64,000 nucleotides of DNA from Isoptericola variabilis 225 (GCF_000215105.1 NC_015588.1:434001-498000), one strand, 5' to 3'; shown: positions 29,072-37,845, numbered from the stretch's first letter. The notes: generated from the letters alone by a model not told the origin. Numbers and translations: made by a program.

Positions 29072-30581
29072 CGGCACCAGCGGTGCGACCCTGGCGGCCG
29101 TCCTGGTCGCCGGGCTCACGGTGCTGCCCCTGCTCGTCGTGGTCCCGGACGCGCTGTCGGCCGGGTTCGCCGAGACGCGCGACTACCTCCTGCGGCCGCG
29201 CGTGGGCCGGCTCCTGAGCAACACCGGCCTGCTCGTCGCGGTCACCGTGCCCGCGACGGTGGTGCTCGGCACGCTCGCGGCCTGGCTCGTCGAGCGCACC
29301 GCCCTGCCCGCGGCCGGCGTCTGGCGCACCCTGCTGCTCGCGCCCCTCGCGGTGCCCGCGTTCGTCAGCGCCTACGCGTGGGTCACGGTGGCGCCGGGGC
29401 TCACCGGCTTCGGCGGGGCGGCGCTCGTCACGACGCTCGCGTACTTCCCGTTCGTCTTCCTGCCGGCGGCCGCGCTCCTGCGCACGCTCGACCCGGGTGA
29501 CGAGGAGGCCGCGCGCTCGCTCGGCGCCGGGCCTGTCGCCGCGACCGTCCGCACCGTGCTGCCCCGGCTGCGCCCCGCGCTCAGCGGCGGCGCCCTGCTC
29601 GTGGCGCTGCACCTGCTGGCCGAGTACGGCGTGCTCGAGATGATGCGGTTCCAGACCTTCACCACCGCGATCATGCAGCGGTACGCGGTCGGGTTCAGCG
29701 ACGCCTCGGGCAGCCTGCTCGCGTCCGTGCTGCTCACGCTGTGCCTGCTCGCGCTCGTGCTCGAGACCGTCGCGCGGGGCCGACGGCGCGTGGCCCGGAT
29801 CGGCCCGGGCGCCCAGCGCCGTGCGACGCGGGTCCCGCTGGGCGCGTGGACCGCCCCCGCGCTCGTGCTCCTCGGCGGCCTCGTGGCGCTCTCGCTCGCC
29901 GTCCCGCTCGCGACGGTAGGACGCTGGCTTCTGCGGTCGCTCGACGGCGCGGGCTCGCTCGACGCAGACCTGCTCCAGGTCACGGGCAGCACGCTGGGCC
30001 TCGCGGCGCTGGGTGCGGTGGCCGCGGTCGTCGCCGCGCTGCCCGGCGCCTGGCTGCTCGACCGCCGCCGCTCGGCCCTGACCCACCTGCTCGAGCGCAC
30101 GACGTTCCTCGCGAGCGCCCTGCCCGGCGTCGTCGTCGGGCTCGCGCTCGTCACGGTCGCCGTGCGGTGGGCGCGGCCCGTCTACCAGACGGTGGCGCTC
30201 GTCGTGGTGGCCTACGCGATCCTCTTCCTGCCGCGCGCGATGGTGTCCCTGCGCGCCGGCCTGGCCGCGTCCCCGCCCGAGCTCACGGAGGCGTCGCGGT
30301 CGCTCGGCGTCGGCGGCACGGCCACGCTCACGCGCGTCGTGCTGCCGCTCATCGCGCCGTCGGTCCTCACCGGCCTCGTGCTGGTGGCGCTCGCCGTCTC
30401 GACCGAGCTGACCGCTACCCTGCTGCTCGCGCCGACCGGCACCGACACGCTCGCGCTCGCGTTCTGGCGCGAGGCCAGCGAGCTCGACTACGCCGCGGCC
30501 GCCCCGTACGCGGCCATGATGATCGGGATGTCCGTACCCCTGACGTTGCTGCTGCGGCGGCAGATCCTGGAGGAGCGATGA
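29055..30581 (+). CDS. fbpB: Ferric-iron ABC transporter permease (fused double permease)
   Basis: This inner-membrane protein of 508 residues carries two binding-protein-dependent permease units in tandem (about 12 segments). ATPase-contact loops are EEAARSLGAGPVAATVRTV and TEASRSLGVGGTATLTRVV. This duplicated layout is typical of FbpB/SfuB. The start overlaps the binding-protein gene by 17 bp, and the stop overlaps the ATPase start. Confidence 0.92.
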   Translation: MRASSSGTSGATLAAVLVAGLTVLPLLVVVPDALSAGFAETRDYLLRPRVGRLLSNTGLLVAVTVPATVVLGTLAAWLVERTALPAAGVWRTLLLAPLAVPAFVSAYAWVTVAPGLTGFGGAALVTTLAYFPFVFLPAAALLRTLDPGDEEAARSLGAGPVAATVRTVLPRLRPALSGGALLVALHLLAEYGVLEMMRFQTFTTAIMQRYAVGFSDASGSLLASVLLTLCLLALVLETVARGRRRVARIGPGAQRRATRVPLGAWTAPALVLLGGLVALSLAVPLATVGRWLLRSLDGAGSLDADLLQVTGSTLGLAALGAVAAVVAALPGAWLLDRRRSALTHLLERTTFLASALPGVVVGLALVTVAVRWARPVYQTVALVVVAYAILFLPRAMVSLRAGLAASPPELTEASRSLGVGGTATLTRVVLPLIAPSVLTGLVLVALAVSTELTATLLLAPTGTDTLALAFWREASELDYAAAAPYAAMMIGMSVPLTLLLRRQILEER

Positions 30582-31657
30582 GCGAGGTGAGGCTGTCCGG
30601 TGTGACGGCCGGCCACGGCACCGAGACGGTGCTGGACGACGTCGCGCTCACCGTGCACGAGGGCCGTACGACGGCGGTGCTCGGCGCGTCCGGGAGCGGC
30701 AAGACGACGCTGCTGCGGGTCATCGCGGGCTTCATGCGGCCGTGGTCGGGGACCGTGGCCGTGGGCGGCCGGACCGTCACCGGTCCCGGCGTCTGGGTGC
30801 CGCCCGAGCGGCGCGGCGTCGGGTACGTGCGGCAGGACGGCGGGCTGTTCCCGCACCTGTCGGTCGCGGGCAACATCACGTTCGGCCTGCCGCGGCCGCG
30901 CCGGCGCCACCGCGAGCGGGTGCTCGAGCTGCTCGACGTCGTCGGGCTCCCCGCGGCCGTCGCGGACCGGTTCCCGCACCAGCTCTCGGGGGGCCAGCAG
31001 CAGCGCGTCGCGCTCGCGCGGGCGCTCGCGCCCCGCCCGGGGCTGGTCCTGCTCGACGAGCCGTTCTCCTCGCTGGACACGGGCCTGCGCGCCTCGACGC
31101 GCGAGGCGATCGGCAGGGCGCTGCGCGCGACGGGCGCCACCGCGCTGCTCGTCACGCACGACCAGGACGAGGCGCTGTCCTTCGCCGACGAGGTCGCCAT
31201 CCTCGCCCGCGGACGCTTCCGTCAGGTCGGCAGCCCCGACGCCGTCTACCGGGACCCCGTGGACGTGGCCGTCGCCGAGTTCCTCGGCGAGGCCGTGGTG
31301 CTCGCCGGCACGGCCGACGGCGACCGGGTGACCTGCTCGCTCGGCGTCCTGCCCGTGCAGGGAGCGGTCCCGGGCGGCGAGGTCGACGTCATGGTCCGGC
31401 CCGAGCAGCTGAGCCTCGGGCCCGCCGGCAGCGGACGGCTCGACGCGCTCGTGCGCGGCGTGACCTACTTCGGGCACGACGCCGTCGTCGAGCTGGACCT
31501 CGTCGACGCCGCGGCGCACACGCTGCGGGCGCGCGTGCTGGGCGTGACGCTCCCGGCACCCGGCGACCGGGTGGGCGTGAGCGTCACCGGGCCGGTGCGG
31601 GCGTTCGCGCGCGGTGGGCACCCGGTGTCCGAGAGAGTCGCGGCCGCGGCGTCCTGA
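30578..31657 (+). CDS. fbpC: Ferric-iron ABC transporter ATPase
   Basis: This cytoplasmic ATPase (359 residues) energises the importer. Walker A is GASGSGKTT, the signature is LSGGQQQRVALARAL, Walker B is LVLLDEPFSSLD and the H-loop is LLVTHDQDEAL. A C-terminal TOBE-like regulatory domain (VMVRPEQLSLGPAG) completes the FbpC layout. The ATG overlaps the permease stop (ATGA), and AGGAG precedes it. It is the last gene of the iron-box operon. Confidence 0.94.
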   Translation: MSEVRLSGVTAGHGTETVLDDVALTVHEGRTTAVLGASGSGKTTLLRVIAGFMRPWSGTVAVGGRTVTGPGVWVPPERRGVGYVRQDGGLFPHLSVAGNITFGLPRPRRRHRERVLELLDVVGLPAAVADRFPHQLSGGQQQRVALARALAPRPGLVLLDEPFSSLDTGLRASTREAIGRALRATGATALLVTHDQDEALSFADEVAILARGRFRQVGSPDAVYRDPVDVAVAEFLGEAVVLAGTADGDRVTCSLGVLPVQGAVPGGEVDVMVRPEQLSLGPAGSGRLDALVRGVTYFGHDAVVELDLVDAAAHTLRARVLGVTLPAPGDRVGVSVTGPVRAFARGGHPVSERVAAAAS

Positions 31658-31715
31658 GCCGACGGCGCGAACATCCCCGTGCCGGTGAGCGTGGCCGGTG
31701 GCAGGCTTCCGGCTC

Positions 31716-32231
31716 ATGACCGCTCAGCAGCTCGCACCGCGCCTGCTCAGCTGGGCCTCGATCCTCGACGAGAAGGCCCGCGAGCAGGCGATCACGACGT
31801 CCGGCATGCCGTTCGTCCACCCCCACGTCGCACTGATGCCCGGCGCGCACCTCGGCAAGGGTGCGACCGTCGGCTCCGTGATCCCCACGCTCGGGGCGAT
31901 CATCCCCGCCGCGGTCGGCGTCGCCCCGGGGCTGATCCTCGGGTCGATGGGGACGGCGTCGTACGTCGTGGTCGGCAAGGGCAACCGCGAGTCGCTCAAC
32001 TCCAGCCCGCACGGCGCGGGGCGCAACCGCTCGCGGTCCGCGGCTCGGCGCCTGTTCACGCGCGCTCAGCTGCGGGACGCGATGAAGGGCATCGAGTACC
32101 GCGACACCGACGCGTTCATCGATGAGATCCCCGCCGCGTACAAGGACATCGACCAGGTGATGTCCGACGCCGCCGACCTCGTCGAGGTTCGTCACACGCT
32201 GCGGCAGATCGTGAACGTCAAGGGTGACTGA
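31716..32231 (+). pseudogene. rtcB: Internally deleted RtcB RNA-ligase gene
   Basis: The 171-residue frame joins the first part of RtcB (SWASILDEKAREQA, HPHVALMPGAHLGKGATVGS, AIIPAAVGV) directly to its C-terminal part (GSMGTASYVVVGKGN, HGAGR around His99, RDTDAFIDEIPAAYKDID, HTLRQIVNVKGD). RtcB proteins are about 400 residues, so more than 200 are missing, in frame, at about residue 69 (near base 31922). The lost segment contains the DIGCGM block and most of the metal-binding histidines, so RNA ligation is not expected. The retained HGAGR holds the histidine that is guanylylated in the family. No clear ribosome site precedes the ATG. Confidence 0.85.
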
Positions 32232-32331
32232 CCCCGCGCCGGCCCCGTGCCGTCGCCCCGCCGGATGCAAGTGACCGCGAACCGGGGGACCTTTTTCGTG
32301 GTGCCCGATGCACCACGGAAGGAGTCGAGCG

Positions 32332-33447
32332 GTGGTCATGACGGTGAGCGACGGAGCGCTGCTCGGGGGCCGGTACCGGCTGGAGGGGCTCGTCGGACGC
32401 GGCGGCATGGCCGACGTCTTCGAGGCGACCGACCAGGCCCTGGGTCGCCGTGTCGCCGTCAAGGTGCTGCGCGACGTCGCCCAGGACCCGTCGGACCGCG
32501 ACCGCTTCACCGCCGAGGCGCGCACCCTGGCCCGCCTCAGCCACCCTTCGATCGTCACCGTGCTCGACGCCGACGCGGACGGCGACCAGCCCTTCCTGGT
32601 GCTCGAGCTCGTCGACGGCGGCAGCCTCGCGGAGCTCGAGCACCGGCTCGCGAGCGGTGCGGTGGCACGGCTCGGCGCCCAGGTCGCCGCGGCACTGGCC
32701 CACGCGCACGCGGCGGGTGTGGTGCACCGCGACGTCAAGCCGGCGAACGTGCTGCTGGGCGCCGACGGCGGGGCCCTGCTCACGGACTTCGGCATCGCCC
32801 GGCTGCTCGCCGACACCGTCCGGCACACCCGCACCGGGACCACGATCGGCACGGCCGCCTACCTGGCGCCGGAGCAGGTGCGCGGCGAGGCCGTCGGCCC
32901 GCCCGCCGACGTGTACTCGTTGGGGCTCGTGCTGCTCGAGGCGCTGACGGGCGAGCGCGCCTACGCCGGCTCGGCCGTCGAGGCCGCGGTCGCACGGCTG
33001 CACGCACCCCCGGCCGTGCCGGAGGACCTGCCTGCCGGATGGCGGGAGATCCTGTCCGCGATGACGCACGACGACGCCGAGGTGCGTCCGACCGCCGCGC
33101 AGGCGGCCGCCGCTCTCCAGCAGCTCACCGACGCCGACGACGCCGGGTGGTCGCCCGCCACCGCGACGACCGCCGCGCGGACCCGGGACGACGTGCCCAC
33201 GGTGGCGTCGCCACCGTTCGTCGCGGACGCGGACGCGGACGCGGACCGTCGCCGCCGGCGTGCGATCCCGGTCGGCGCCGCGTTCGCCGGCGCCGCTGCC
33301 GTCGCGACCGCCGTCGTCCTGTCCGTGGTCGGTGGCGGTGAGCCGTCGGTGGCGGAGACCTCCGAGGTCGTGCCCGGCGGCGTGCCTCCCGAGATGCACC
33401 AGCCGCTCACCGAGCTCCGTGACGCCATCTACGAGGGGACCCGATGA
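32332..33447 (+). CDS. Membrane-anchored Ser/Thr protein kinase
   Basis: This is a eukaryotic-type kinase of 371 residues. The Gly loop is GRGGMADVFEA, the VAIK-type lysine is in RRVAVKVLRD, the catalytic loop is VVHRDVKPANVLL, then DFGIARL and LAPEQ. A linker leads to one membrane segment (about residues 309-330) and a short external tail of about 40 residues without PASTA domains. The GTG at 32332 is chosen because AAGGAG lies seven bases upstream; an in-frame ATG at 32338 is an alternative. The next gene, a small lipoprotein, overlaps the stop (ATGA) and is likely a partner outside the membrane. Confidence 0.9.
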   Translation: MVMTVSDGALLGGRYRLEGLVGRGGMADVFEATDQALGRRVAVKVLRDVAQDPSDRDRFTAEARTLARLSHPSIVTVLDADADGDQPFLVLELVDGGSLAELEHRLASGAVARLGAQVAAALAHAHAAGVVHRDVKPANVLLGADGGALLTDFGIARLLADTVRHTRTGTTIGTAAYLAPEQVRGEAVGPPADVYSLGLVLLEALTGERAYAGSAVEAAVARLHAPPAVPEDLPAGWREILSAMTHDDAEVRPTAAQAAAALQQLTDADDAGWSPATATTAARTRDDVPTVASPPFVADADADADRRRRRAIPVGAAFAGAAAVATAVVLSVVGGGEPSVAETSEVVPGGVPPEMHQPLTELRDAIYEGTR

Positions 33448-33773
33448 GGCCGCTCGGCCGCCTGCTGGCGGCGGCAGGGACGGCGGCGCTGCTCGTGACC
33501 GGCTGCGCCGCCGAGCCCGGGCCCGACGGGCCGGTCCCCGAGCTGGCCGCGGTCTACTCCTCGATCGAGGACGCGTTGTCCGCGGAGCGGTACGACGAGG
33601 CGCGTCGAGACCTGCGCCGGCTCGTCGCGGCGACCGAGAGCGCGCGGGCCGCCGGCGACCTCGACGAGGCTCGCGCGGACCGGGTGCTCGCCGCCGCGGC
33701 CCGCCTGCTGGCCACGCTGCCCGACCCCGACCCGCGGGCGACCCCGGACGGCGACGCTCCCGTGGCCCCCTAG
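33444..33773 (+). CDS. Small lipoprotein coupled to the kinase
   Basis: This 109-residue lipoprotein has a lipobox LVTGC with Cys21 and a predicted helical hairpin domain (ELAAVYSSIEDALSAERYDE). Its ATG overlaps the kinase stop, so the two are co-expressed and it may sense or tether for the kinase; that is inference. The frame ends at TAG 33771-33773, but the same frame continues with 74 further codons of strong coding bias to a TGA at 33996 (separate entry). The natural product may therefore be longer. Confidence 0.75.
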   Translation: MRPLGRLLAAAGTAALLVTGCAAEPGPDGPVPELAAVYSSIEDALSAERYDEARRDLRRLVAATESARAAGDLDEARADRVLAAAARLLATLPDPDPRATPDGDAPVAP

Positions 33774-33998
33774 CCGTCCGAGGACCCGGAGGCGGACGAC
33801 GCCAGCGTCCGTCCCGGCTCGGGCGACGGCACCTCCACCGGTGACACCTCGACGGGCGGGAGCACGGGCGGGGACGGCAACGGCGAGGAGCGGCGCACGC
33901 AGAACGCGCCGCAGCAGAACGAGCAGGGCGGGCCGCCGGCCGAGGACCGGGGGAAGCCCGCGCAGGGCGGGGCGAAGAGCGACGGCCGCGGACGCTGA
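33774..33998 (+). other. In-frame extension beyond the lipoprotein TAG
   Basis: After the TAG the lipoprotein frame stays open for 74 codons. By my count 71 of 74 have G or C in the third position. It encodes a hydrophilic Gly/Thr/Gln/Glu-rich tail (for example NAPQQNEQGGPPAEDRG). It ends at TGA 33996-33998, which forms the loop of a 10-bp hairpin. This looks like real coding sequence cut off by a nonsense codon or reached by read-through. Confidence 0.7.
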
Positions 33999-34008
33999 GC
34001 GTCCGCGG
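33986..34008. terminator. Hairpin terminator whose loop is the TGA stop
   Basis: CCGCGGACGC (33986-33995) pairs perfectly with GCGTCCGCGG (33999-34008) around a three-base loop that is exactly the TGA of the extended lipoprotein frame. It lies between convergent genes and could stop transcripts from both sides. Confidence 0.7.
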
Positions 34009-34047
34009 TCGGCCGGCGATCCTCGGTCGCCCGGTCCTCGGTCCGGC

Positions 34048-34398
34048 TCAGCCGCGGGGCTGCGAGCTGTTGCCGGCGAACCACTCGGGCCCGCCGGGCT
34101 CGGCGGCGGTCTGCGGCGACGCCTTGCTGCCGCCGGACGGCGGCGCCTGCTGCGGCGTGGGGCCGCCGGCGTCACCGCCCGAGGGCTCGGCCCCACCGCG
34201 GAGCTCCTCGAGGCGCTGCTCGAGCACGGTGACCACGGGCATCCGGTCGCCGTGCGCGCGCTCGTACGCGAGGACCTTCCCCAGCGCGTCCGCGTCGAGC
34301 GAGCGGATCCGGTGCGCCAGGGTCCCGACGGGAAGGTGGTCGTAGTCGGGCAGCGGCAGCTCGTCGCGGGTGGTCTCGTTCGTCCGGTCGTCCGTCAT
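34048..34398 (-). CDS. Small protein with a conserved actinobacterial N-terminal domain
   Basis: This 116-residue soluble protein of unknown function has an N-terminal domain (PDYDHLPVGTLAHRIRSLDA and VLEQRLEELRGG) that resembles a short helical domain seen in many actinobacterial proteins. The second half is a disordered Gly/Pro/Ser/Gln tail. The ATG at 34398 has GAGAGGA upstream. It stands alone between convergent lipoprotein and divergent-side exporter genes; no role can be given. Confidence 0.7.
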   Translation of the reverse strand: MTDDRTNETTRDELPLPDYDHLPVGTLAHRIRSLDADALGKVLAYERAHGDRMPVVTVLEQRLEELRGGAEPSGGDAGGPTPQQAPPSGGSKASPQTAAEPGGPEWFAGNSSQPRG

Positions 34399-34487
34399 GG
34401 TCGTCCTCTCGGAGGGGAACGCGCCGTCGGCGCCGTGCTCCTCGACCGTAGGCAGGCCGCCGGGGCCCCGCACGCGCGGGCCACCGC

Positions 34488-35843
34488 TCACAGCACGCGC
34501 TCGGGCCGCGCGAGGATCCCGGGCACGAGCCGCGCGCTCACGGCCGCGGCGCCCCGCACCGCCAGGAAGCCGACGGCGAACACCGTGGCCGCCGTCGCGA
34601 CCGCGACGGGCTCCATGAACACGGCGACACCCACGAGCGGGAGCAGCAGCAGGGCCGCGCACAGGGCCGACCCGCCGGCCACCACCCACAGCGCCGACAT
34701 GACCGCCCGCCGCGACGCCTCGGTCATGACCTCGCGCGGCACGCCGAGGCGGTCGAGCGACACGTGCACCGCCGCGCGGTCGAGCGTCGCCGCGGCCTGC
34801 GTGATGCCCACCGAGCACGCGACCATGAGGAAGGAGCCCGCCACCGTCACGAGCACACCCGGGGACACGTCCTGCATCAGCCAGCGCTCGTCGGCGCTCA
34901 GCGTGTCCTGGTCCATCGCCCGGGACATCGCCAGACCGACCGCGCCGAACACCCCGACGAAGCTCGTCATCGCCACGCCGCTCACCTGACGCCACGCCGC
35001 CTTCGGGTCCTCGAGGACGCTGCGCGCGGCGAGCAGGGCCGGCACGGTCGTGGCCTTCCGGTGCGCCCGACGCGCCCGCCTGCGCACCACCCACGGCCCG
35101 ACGGCGTCGAGCGCCAGCAGCCCGAGACCGAACGCGACCGCCATCCCCGCCACCACGACGACGAAGCCGCCGACCGAGCCGAGCGCACCGAGGACCTGGA
35201 GCAGCACCGAGCCGACCGCGAGCGCGCCGAGCGCCACGACGACCCGCACCCAGTGCGCGCGGCCGGCGCGCTGCCGCATCCGCACGCCCAGCGGCGTCAC
35301 GACGACGGCGCGCAGCCCGGCCAGGGCGCTCGCGGCCGCGAGCAGGGTCACCGCGAGCGCCGCCAGCGGCAGCCACCACCACGGCACCCACACCTGCGCG
35401 CCGAGCGCCTCGCCGCGGAAGTGCAGCAGGCCGACCAGCGGCGCCGTCGTGCCGTACAGCGCCCACCCGAGCACGGCACCGGCCAGCGCGGTCGCCGCGG
35501 CCTCGAGCACGGTGAGCGCGGTGACGGTGCCCGTCGTGGCGCCGAGGAGCCGCAGGGACGCGAGGCGCCCGTCGCGCCGTCGGGCGGCCAGGCGCGCCGC
35601 CGCCGCGCCGACGCTCGCCAGGGGGACGAGCAGCAGCACGAGCGCGATCACGGCGAGCACCTGGTAGGTGCCGGCGAGGTCGTCGTCCCACCGGAAGAAC
35701 GCCTGTGCGCCGCCCGCGACGACCAGCACGAGCGCGGTGACGACCGTGAACGACACCACGGGCAGGAGCGCGGACGTCCGGTCGCCGTCGCGCCGCCGCG
35801 CGAACACCGGGGCGAGGCGCAGCGCCGTCGCCACGCCGCTCAC
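34488..35843 (-). CDS. FtsX-like ABC transporter permease
   Basis: This 451-residue membrane protein has at least eight hydrophobic segments arranged as two FtsX/MacB-like halves with extracytoplasmic loops (ALLPVVSFTVVTALVLVVAGG near the N-terminus). Such permeases work with a LolD/MacB-type ATPase in peptide or lipid export or in envelope-stress signalling. The GTG at 35843 overlaps the stop of the upstream ATPase gene (GTGA on the minus strand), so the two form one unit. No substrate clue is visible. Confidence 0.82.
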   Translation of the reverse strand: MSGVATALRLAPVFARRRDGDRTSALLPVVSFTVVTALVLVVAGGAQAFFRWDDDLAGTYQVLAVIALVLLLVPLASVGAAAARLAARRRDGRLASLRLLGATTGTVTALTVLEAAATALAGAVLGWALYGTTAPLVGLLHFRGEALGAQVWVPWWWLPLAALAVTLLAAASALAGLRAVVVTPLGVRMRQRAGRAHWVRVVVALGALAVGSVLLQVLGALGSVGGFVVVVAGMAVAFGLGLLALDAVGPWVVRRRARRAHRKATTVPALLAARSVLEDPKAAWRQVSGVAMTSFVGVFGAVGLAMSRAMDQDTLSADERWLMQDVSPGVLVTVAGSFLMVACSVGITQAAATLDRAAVHVSLDRLGVPREVMTEASRRAVMSALWVVAGGSALCAALLLLPLVGVAVFMEPVAVATAATVFAVGFLAVRGAAAVSARLVPGILARPERVL

Positions 35844-36571
35844 CGTGCGCCTCCGGTAACGGATGCGCGGTCGGCGGCGTGCTCGCGCGCGGTGTCCGAG
35901 ACGACGCGGCCGTCGCGCAGCACCACGGTGCGGGCGCAGCGCGCGGCGACGTCGGGGTCGTGGGTCACGACGACCAACGTGCGGCCCTCCCGCACGGCGT
36001 CGAGCAGGAGGTCGAGCACCTCGGCCGACGTCGCGGAGTCGAGCGCACCCGTGGGCTCGTCCGCGAAGAGCAGCCGGGCGCCGCCGACCTGCGCCCGGGC
36101 GATCGCGACGCGCTGCGCCTGCCCGCCCGAGAGCTCGCCGAGCCGGCGCTGCTCCAGCCCGGCGAGGCCGAGGTGGGCGAGCCACCGCGCGGCCTCCGCC
36201 TCGGCCTGCGCGCGCGGCACGCCGGCGAGCATGCGCGCGACCGCGACGTTCTCGAGCGCGCTCAGCTCGTCGAGCAGCAGTCCCTGCTGGAACACGAACC
36301 CCAGCTCCTCGCGCCGCAGCCGCGCGCGACCGTCGTCGTCGAGCGACTCGACGTGCACCAGGCCAGCCCCGGACGCGAACGTCACCGAGCCGCCGGTCGG
36401 GCGCAGGATTCCGGCGAGGCAGTGCAGCAGCGTGGTCTTGCCCGAGCCGGACGCGCCCATGATCGCGACGGACTCCCCGGGTGCGACGTCGAGGTCGACG
36501 GCATCGAGCGCGGGCGCGGTACCGCCGGGGTAGCGCAGGGTCAGGTTCCGGGCGGACAGGATCGGCGTCAT
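35840..36571 (-). CDS. ABC transporter ATPase, LolD/MacB type
   Basis: This is a 243-residue ATPase with Walker A GASGSGKTT, signature LSGGQAQRVAIARAQ, Walker B LLFADEPTGALDS and H-loop VVVTHDPDVA. The ADEPTGALD form is typical of the exporter-associated LolD/MacB class. It is the first gene of a two-gene operon with the FtsX-like permease. GGCGAGG upstream of ATG 36571 is a weak ribosome site. Confidence 0.92.
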   Translation of the reverse strand: MTPILSARNLTLRYPGGTAPALDAVDLDVAPGESVAIMGASGSGKTTLLHCLAGILRPTGGSVTFASGAGLVHVESLDDDGRARLRREELGFVFQQGLLLDELSALENVAVARMLAGVPRAQAEAEAARWLAHLGLAGLEQRRLGELSGGQAQRVAIARAQVGGARLLFADEPTGALDSATSAEVLDLLLDAVREGRTLVVVTHDPDVAARCARTVVLRDGRVVSDTAREHAADRASVTGGAR

Positions 36572-36701
36572 GGTGGCAGCCTCGCCGCCGGACGGTGCCG
36601 CGCGCGTCGGACCTGGAGCGGATCCTCCGCGGCGCGCGTCCGCCCGCGGTATGACGTCCTGCTACGACGGCGGGCTCGACGGCGGGCCCCCGGCGCGGAG
36701 C

Positions 36702-37007
36702 TCAGCGTGCCGCGTCGGCCGCGGTGCGCAGGTCGGCGACCAGGCCGTCGAAGGCCTCGTCCCACCCCGACCGGTCGCGCAGGCGCAGCAGCGCGGACGG
36801 GTGCGTCGTCACGACGACGGCGCCCGCCCCGTGCGCGGCACCGTCGGCGTCGGGCGGGTCGAGGACCTGGCCGCGCAGCTCGCCGACCCGGACGGCACGG
36901 CCGAGCACCGCGCGCGCGGCCGTCGACCCCATCGCGACGACGACGCGCGGCCGCACCGCGCCGAGCTCGGCCTCGAGCCACGGGACGCAGGGCGCCGGGG
37001 CGCTCGG
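36702..37007 (-). pseudogene. 5'-truncated UdgX-like uracil-DNA glycosylase remnant
   Basis: About 101 codons match the C-terminal part of family-4/UdgX uracil-DNA glycosylases: CVPWLEAELGAVRPRVVVAM, then GSTAARAVLG and the active-site motif HPSALLRLRD near the end. The N-terminal half, with the iron-sulfur cysteines and the GExPG motif, is absent. Sequence upstream of 37007 does not continue the family in any frame and runs into the def promoter. An open frame reaches 37160, but its first 50 residues look like non-coding reading. I treat this as a remnant; an unusual short protein is less likely. Confidence 0.65.
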
Positions 37008-37153
37008 GCGTGCTGCGGTTCGGCTGCGGGCTCGGGGCCACGGGCGGTCACCTCCTGCGGACAGGATCGCGTGCGCGGCCCGTGCTCGCCGCACGGGGCG
37101 AGCACCGCGGTCGGGCACCCGTGGGCGGCGAGCGCGCCGGTAGGCTCGACCGC

Positions 37154-37840
37154 ATGGCATGGAGCTTCGGACGCCGCCGGCCCGTCACGTACCTCCTGGG
37201 CGAGCCGGCCGACCCGTACCCCGCGCAGGCGCCCGAGGTCCGGCGCGGCCGCGTCCTGCGCATCACGGAGATCGGCGAGCCCGTGCTCCACACGCCCGCA
37301 CGCACGGTCACCGAGTTCTCGACGCCCGAGCTCGCCCGGCTCATCGACGACATGTTCGCGACGATGGAGGTCGCGGAGGGCGTCGGGCTCGCGGCCCCGC
37401 AGGTCGGGGTGGACCTGCGCGTCTTCGTCTACGACCTCACGGACGAGCACGGCGACCGGCACGTGGGCCACGTCGTCAACCCGGAGCTCGAGGTCGACGC
37501 CGAGGCGTCGCCCGAGACGGAGGACGAGGGCTGCCTGTCGGTGCCCGGCGCGTACGAGCCGCTCGAACGCCCCGGCGCCGCGACGATCCGCGGCGTCGAC
37601 CAGCACGGGGGACCGGTGCAGCTCACGGCCACGGGGTACCTCGCGCGCTGCTTCATCCACGAGGCTGAGCACCTCGACGGCACGCTCTACTGGGACCACC
37701 TGTCGCCCGAGCTGCAGGCCGACGCGCTGCGCCAGCGCGACGAGGAGCGCGCGCACGTCCTGGCGGGCCGGCGGGAGCTCGCGATCGAGCTCGACAAGGT
37801 CCCGGCGGAGTACCCGGACCAGCCCGCGGGCGGCCGCTGA
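37154..37840 (+). CDS. def: Peptide deformylase
   Basis: This enzyme removes the formyl group from nascent proteins. The three family motifs are present: GVGLAAPQ (about residue 78), EGCLSVPG with the metal-binding Cys, and IHEAEHLDG, an HExxH form in place of the usual HExDH. It has 228 residues, long for the family, with an N-terminal extension of about 30 residues. A -10-like TAGGCT (37141-37146) ends seven bases before the ATG, so the mRNA is probably leaderless. It is not next to fmt here. Confidence 0.94.
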   Translation: MAWSFGRRRPVTYLLGEPADPYPAQAPEVRRGRVLRITEIGEPVLHTPARTVTEFSTPELARLIDDMFATMEVAEGVGLAAPQVGVDLRVFVYDLTDEHGDRHVGHVVNPELEVDAEASPETEDEGCLSVPGAYEPLERPGAATIRGVDQHGGPVQLTATGYLARCFIHEAEHLDGTLYWDHLSPELQADALRQRDEERAHVLAGRRELAIELDKVPAEYPDQPAGGR

Positions 37841-37845
37841 GCGGC

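Noticed and set aside
33841..34989. Plus-strand open frame across the DUF and exporter genes
   Set aside because: It lies in another frame from the lipoprotein extension and is antisense to two clear minus-strand genes; composition is shadow-like.
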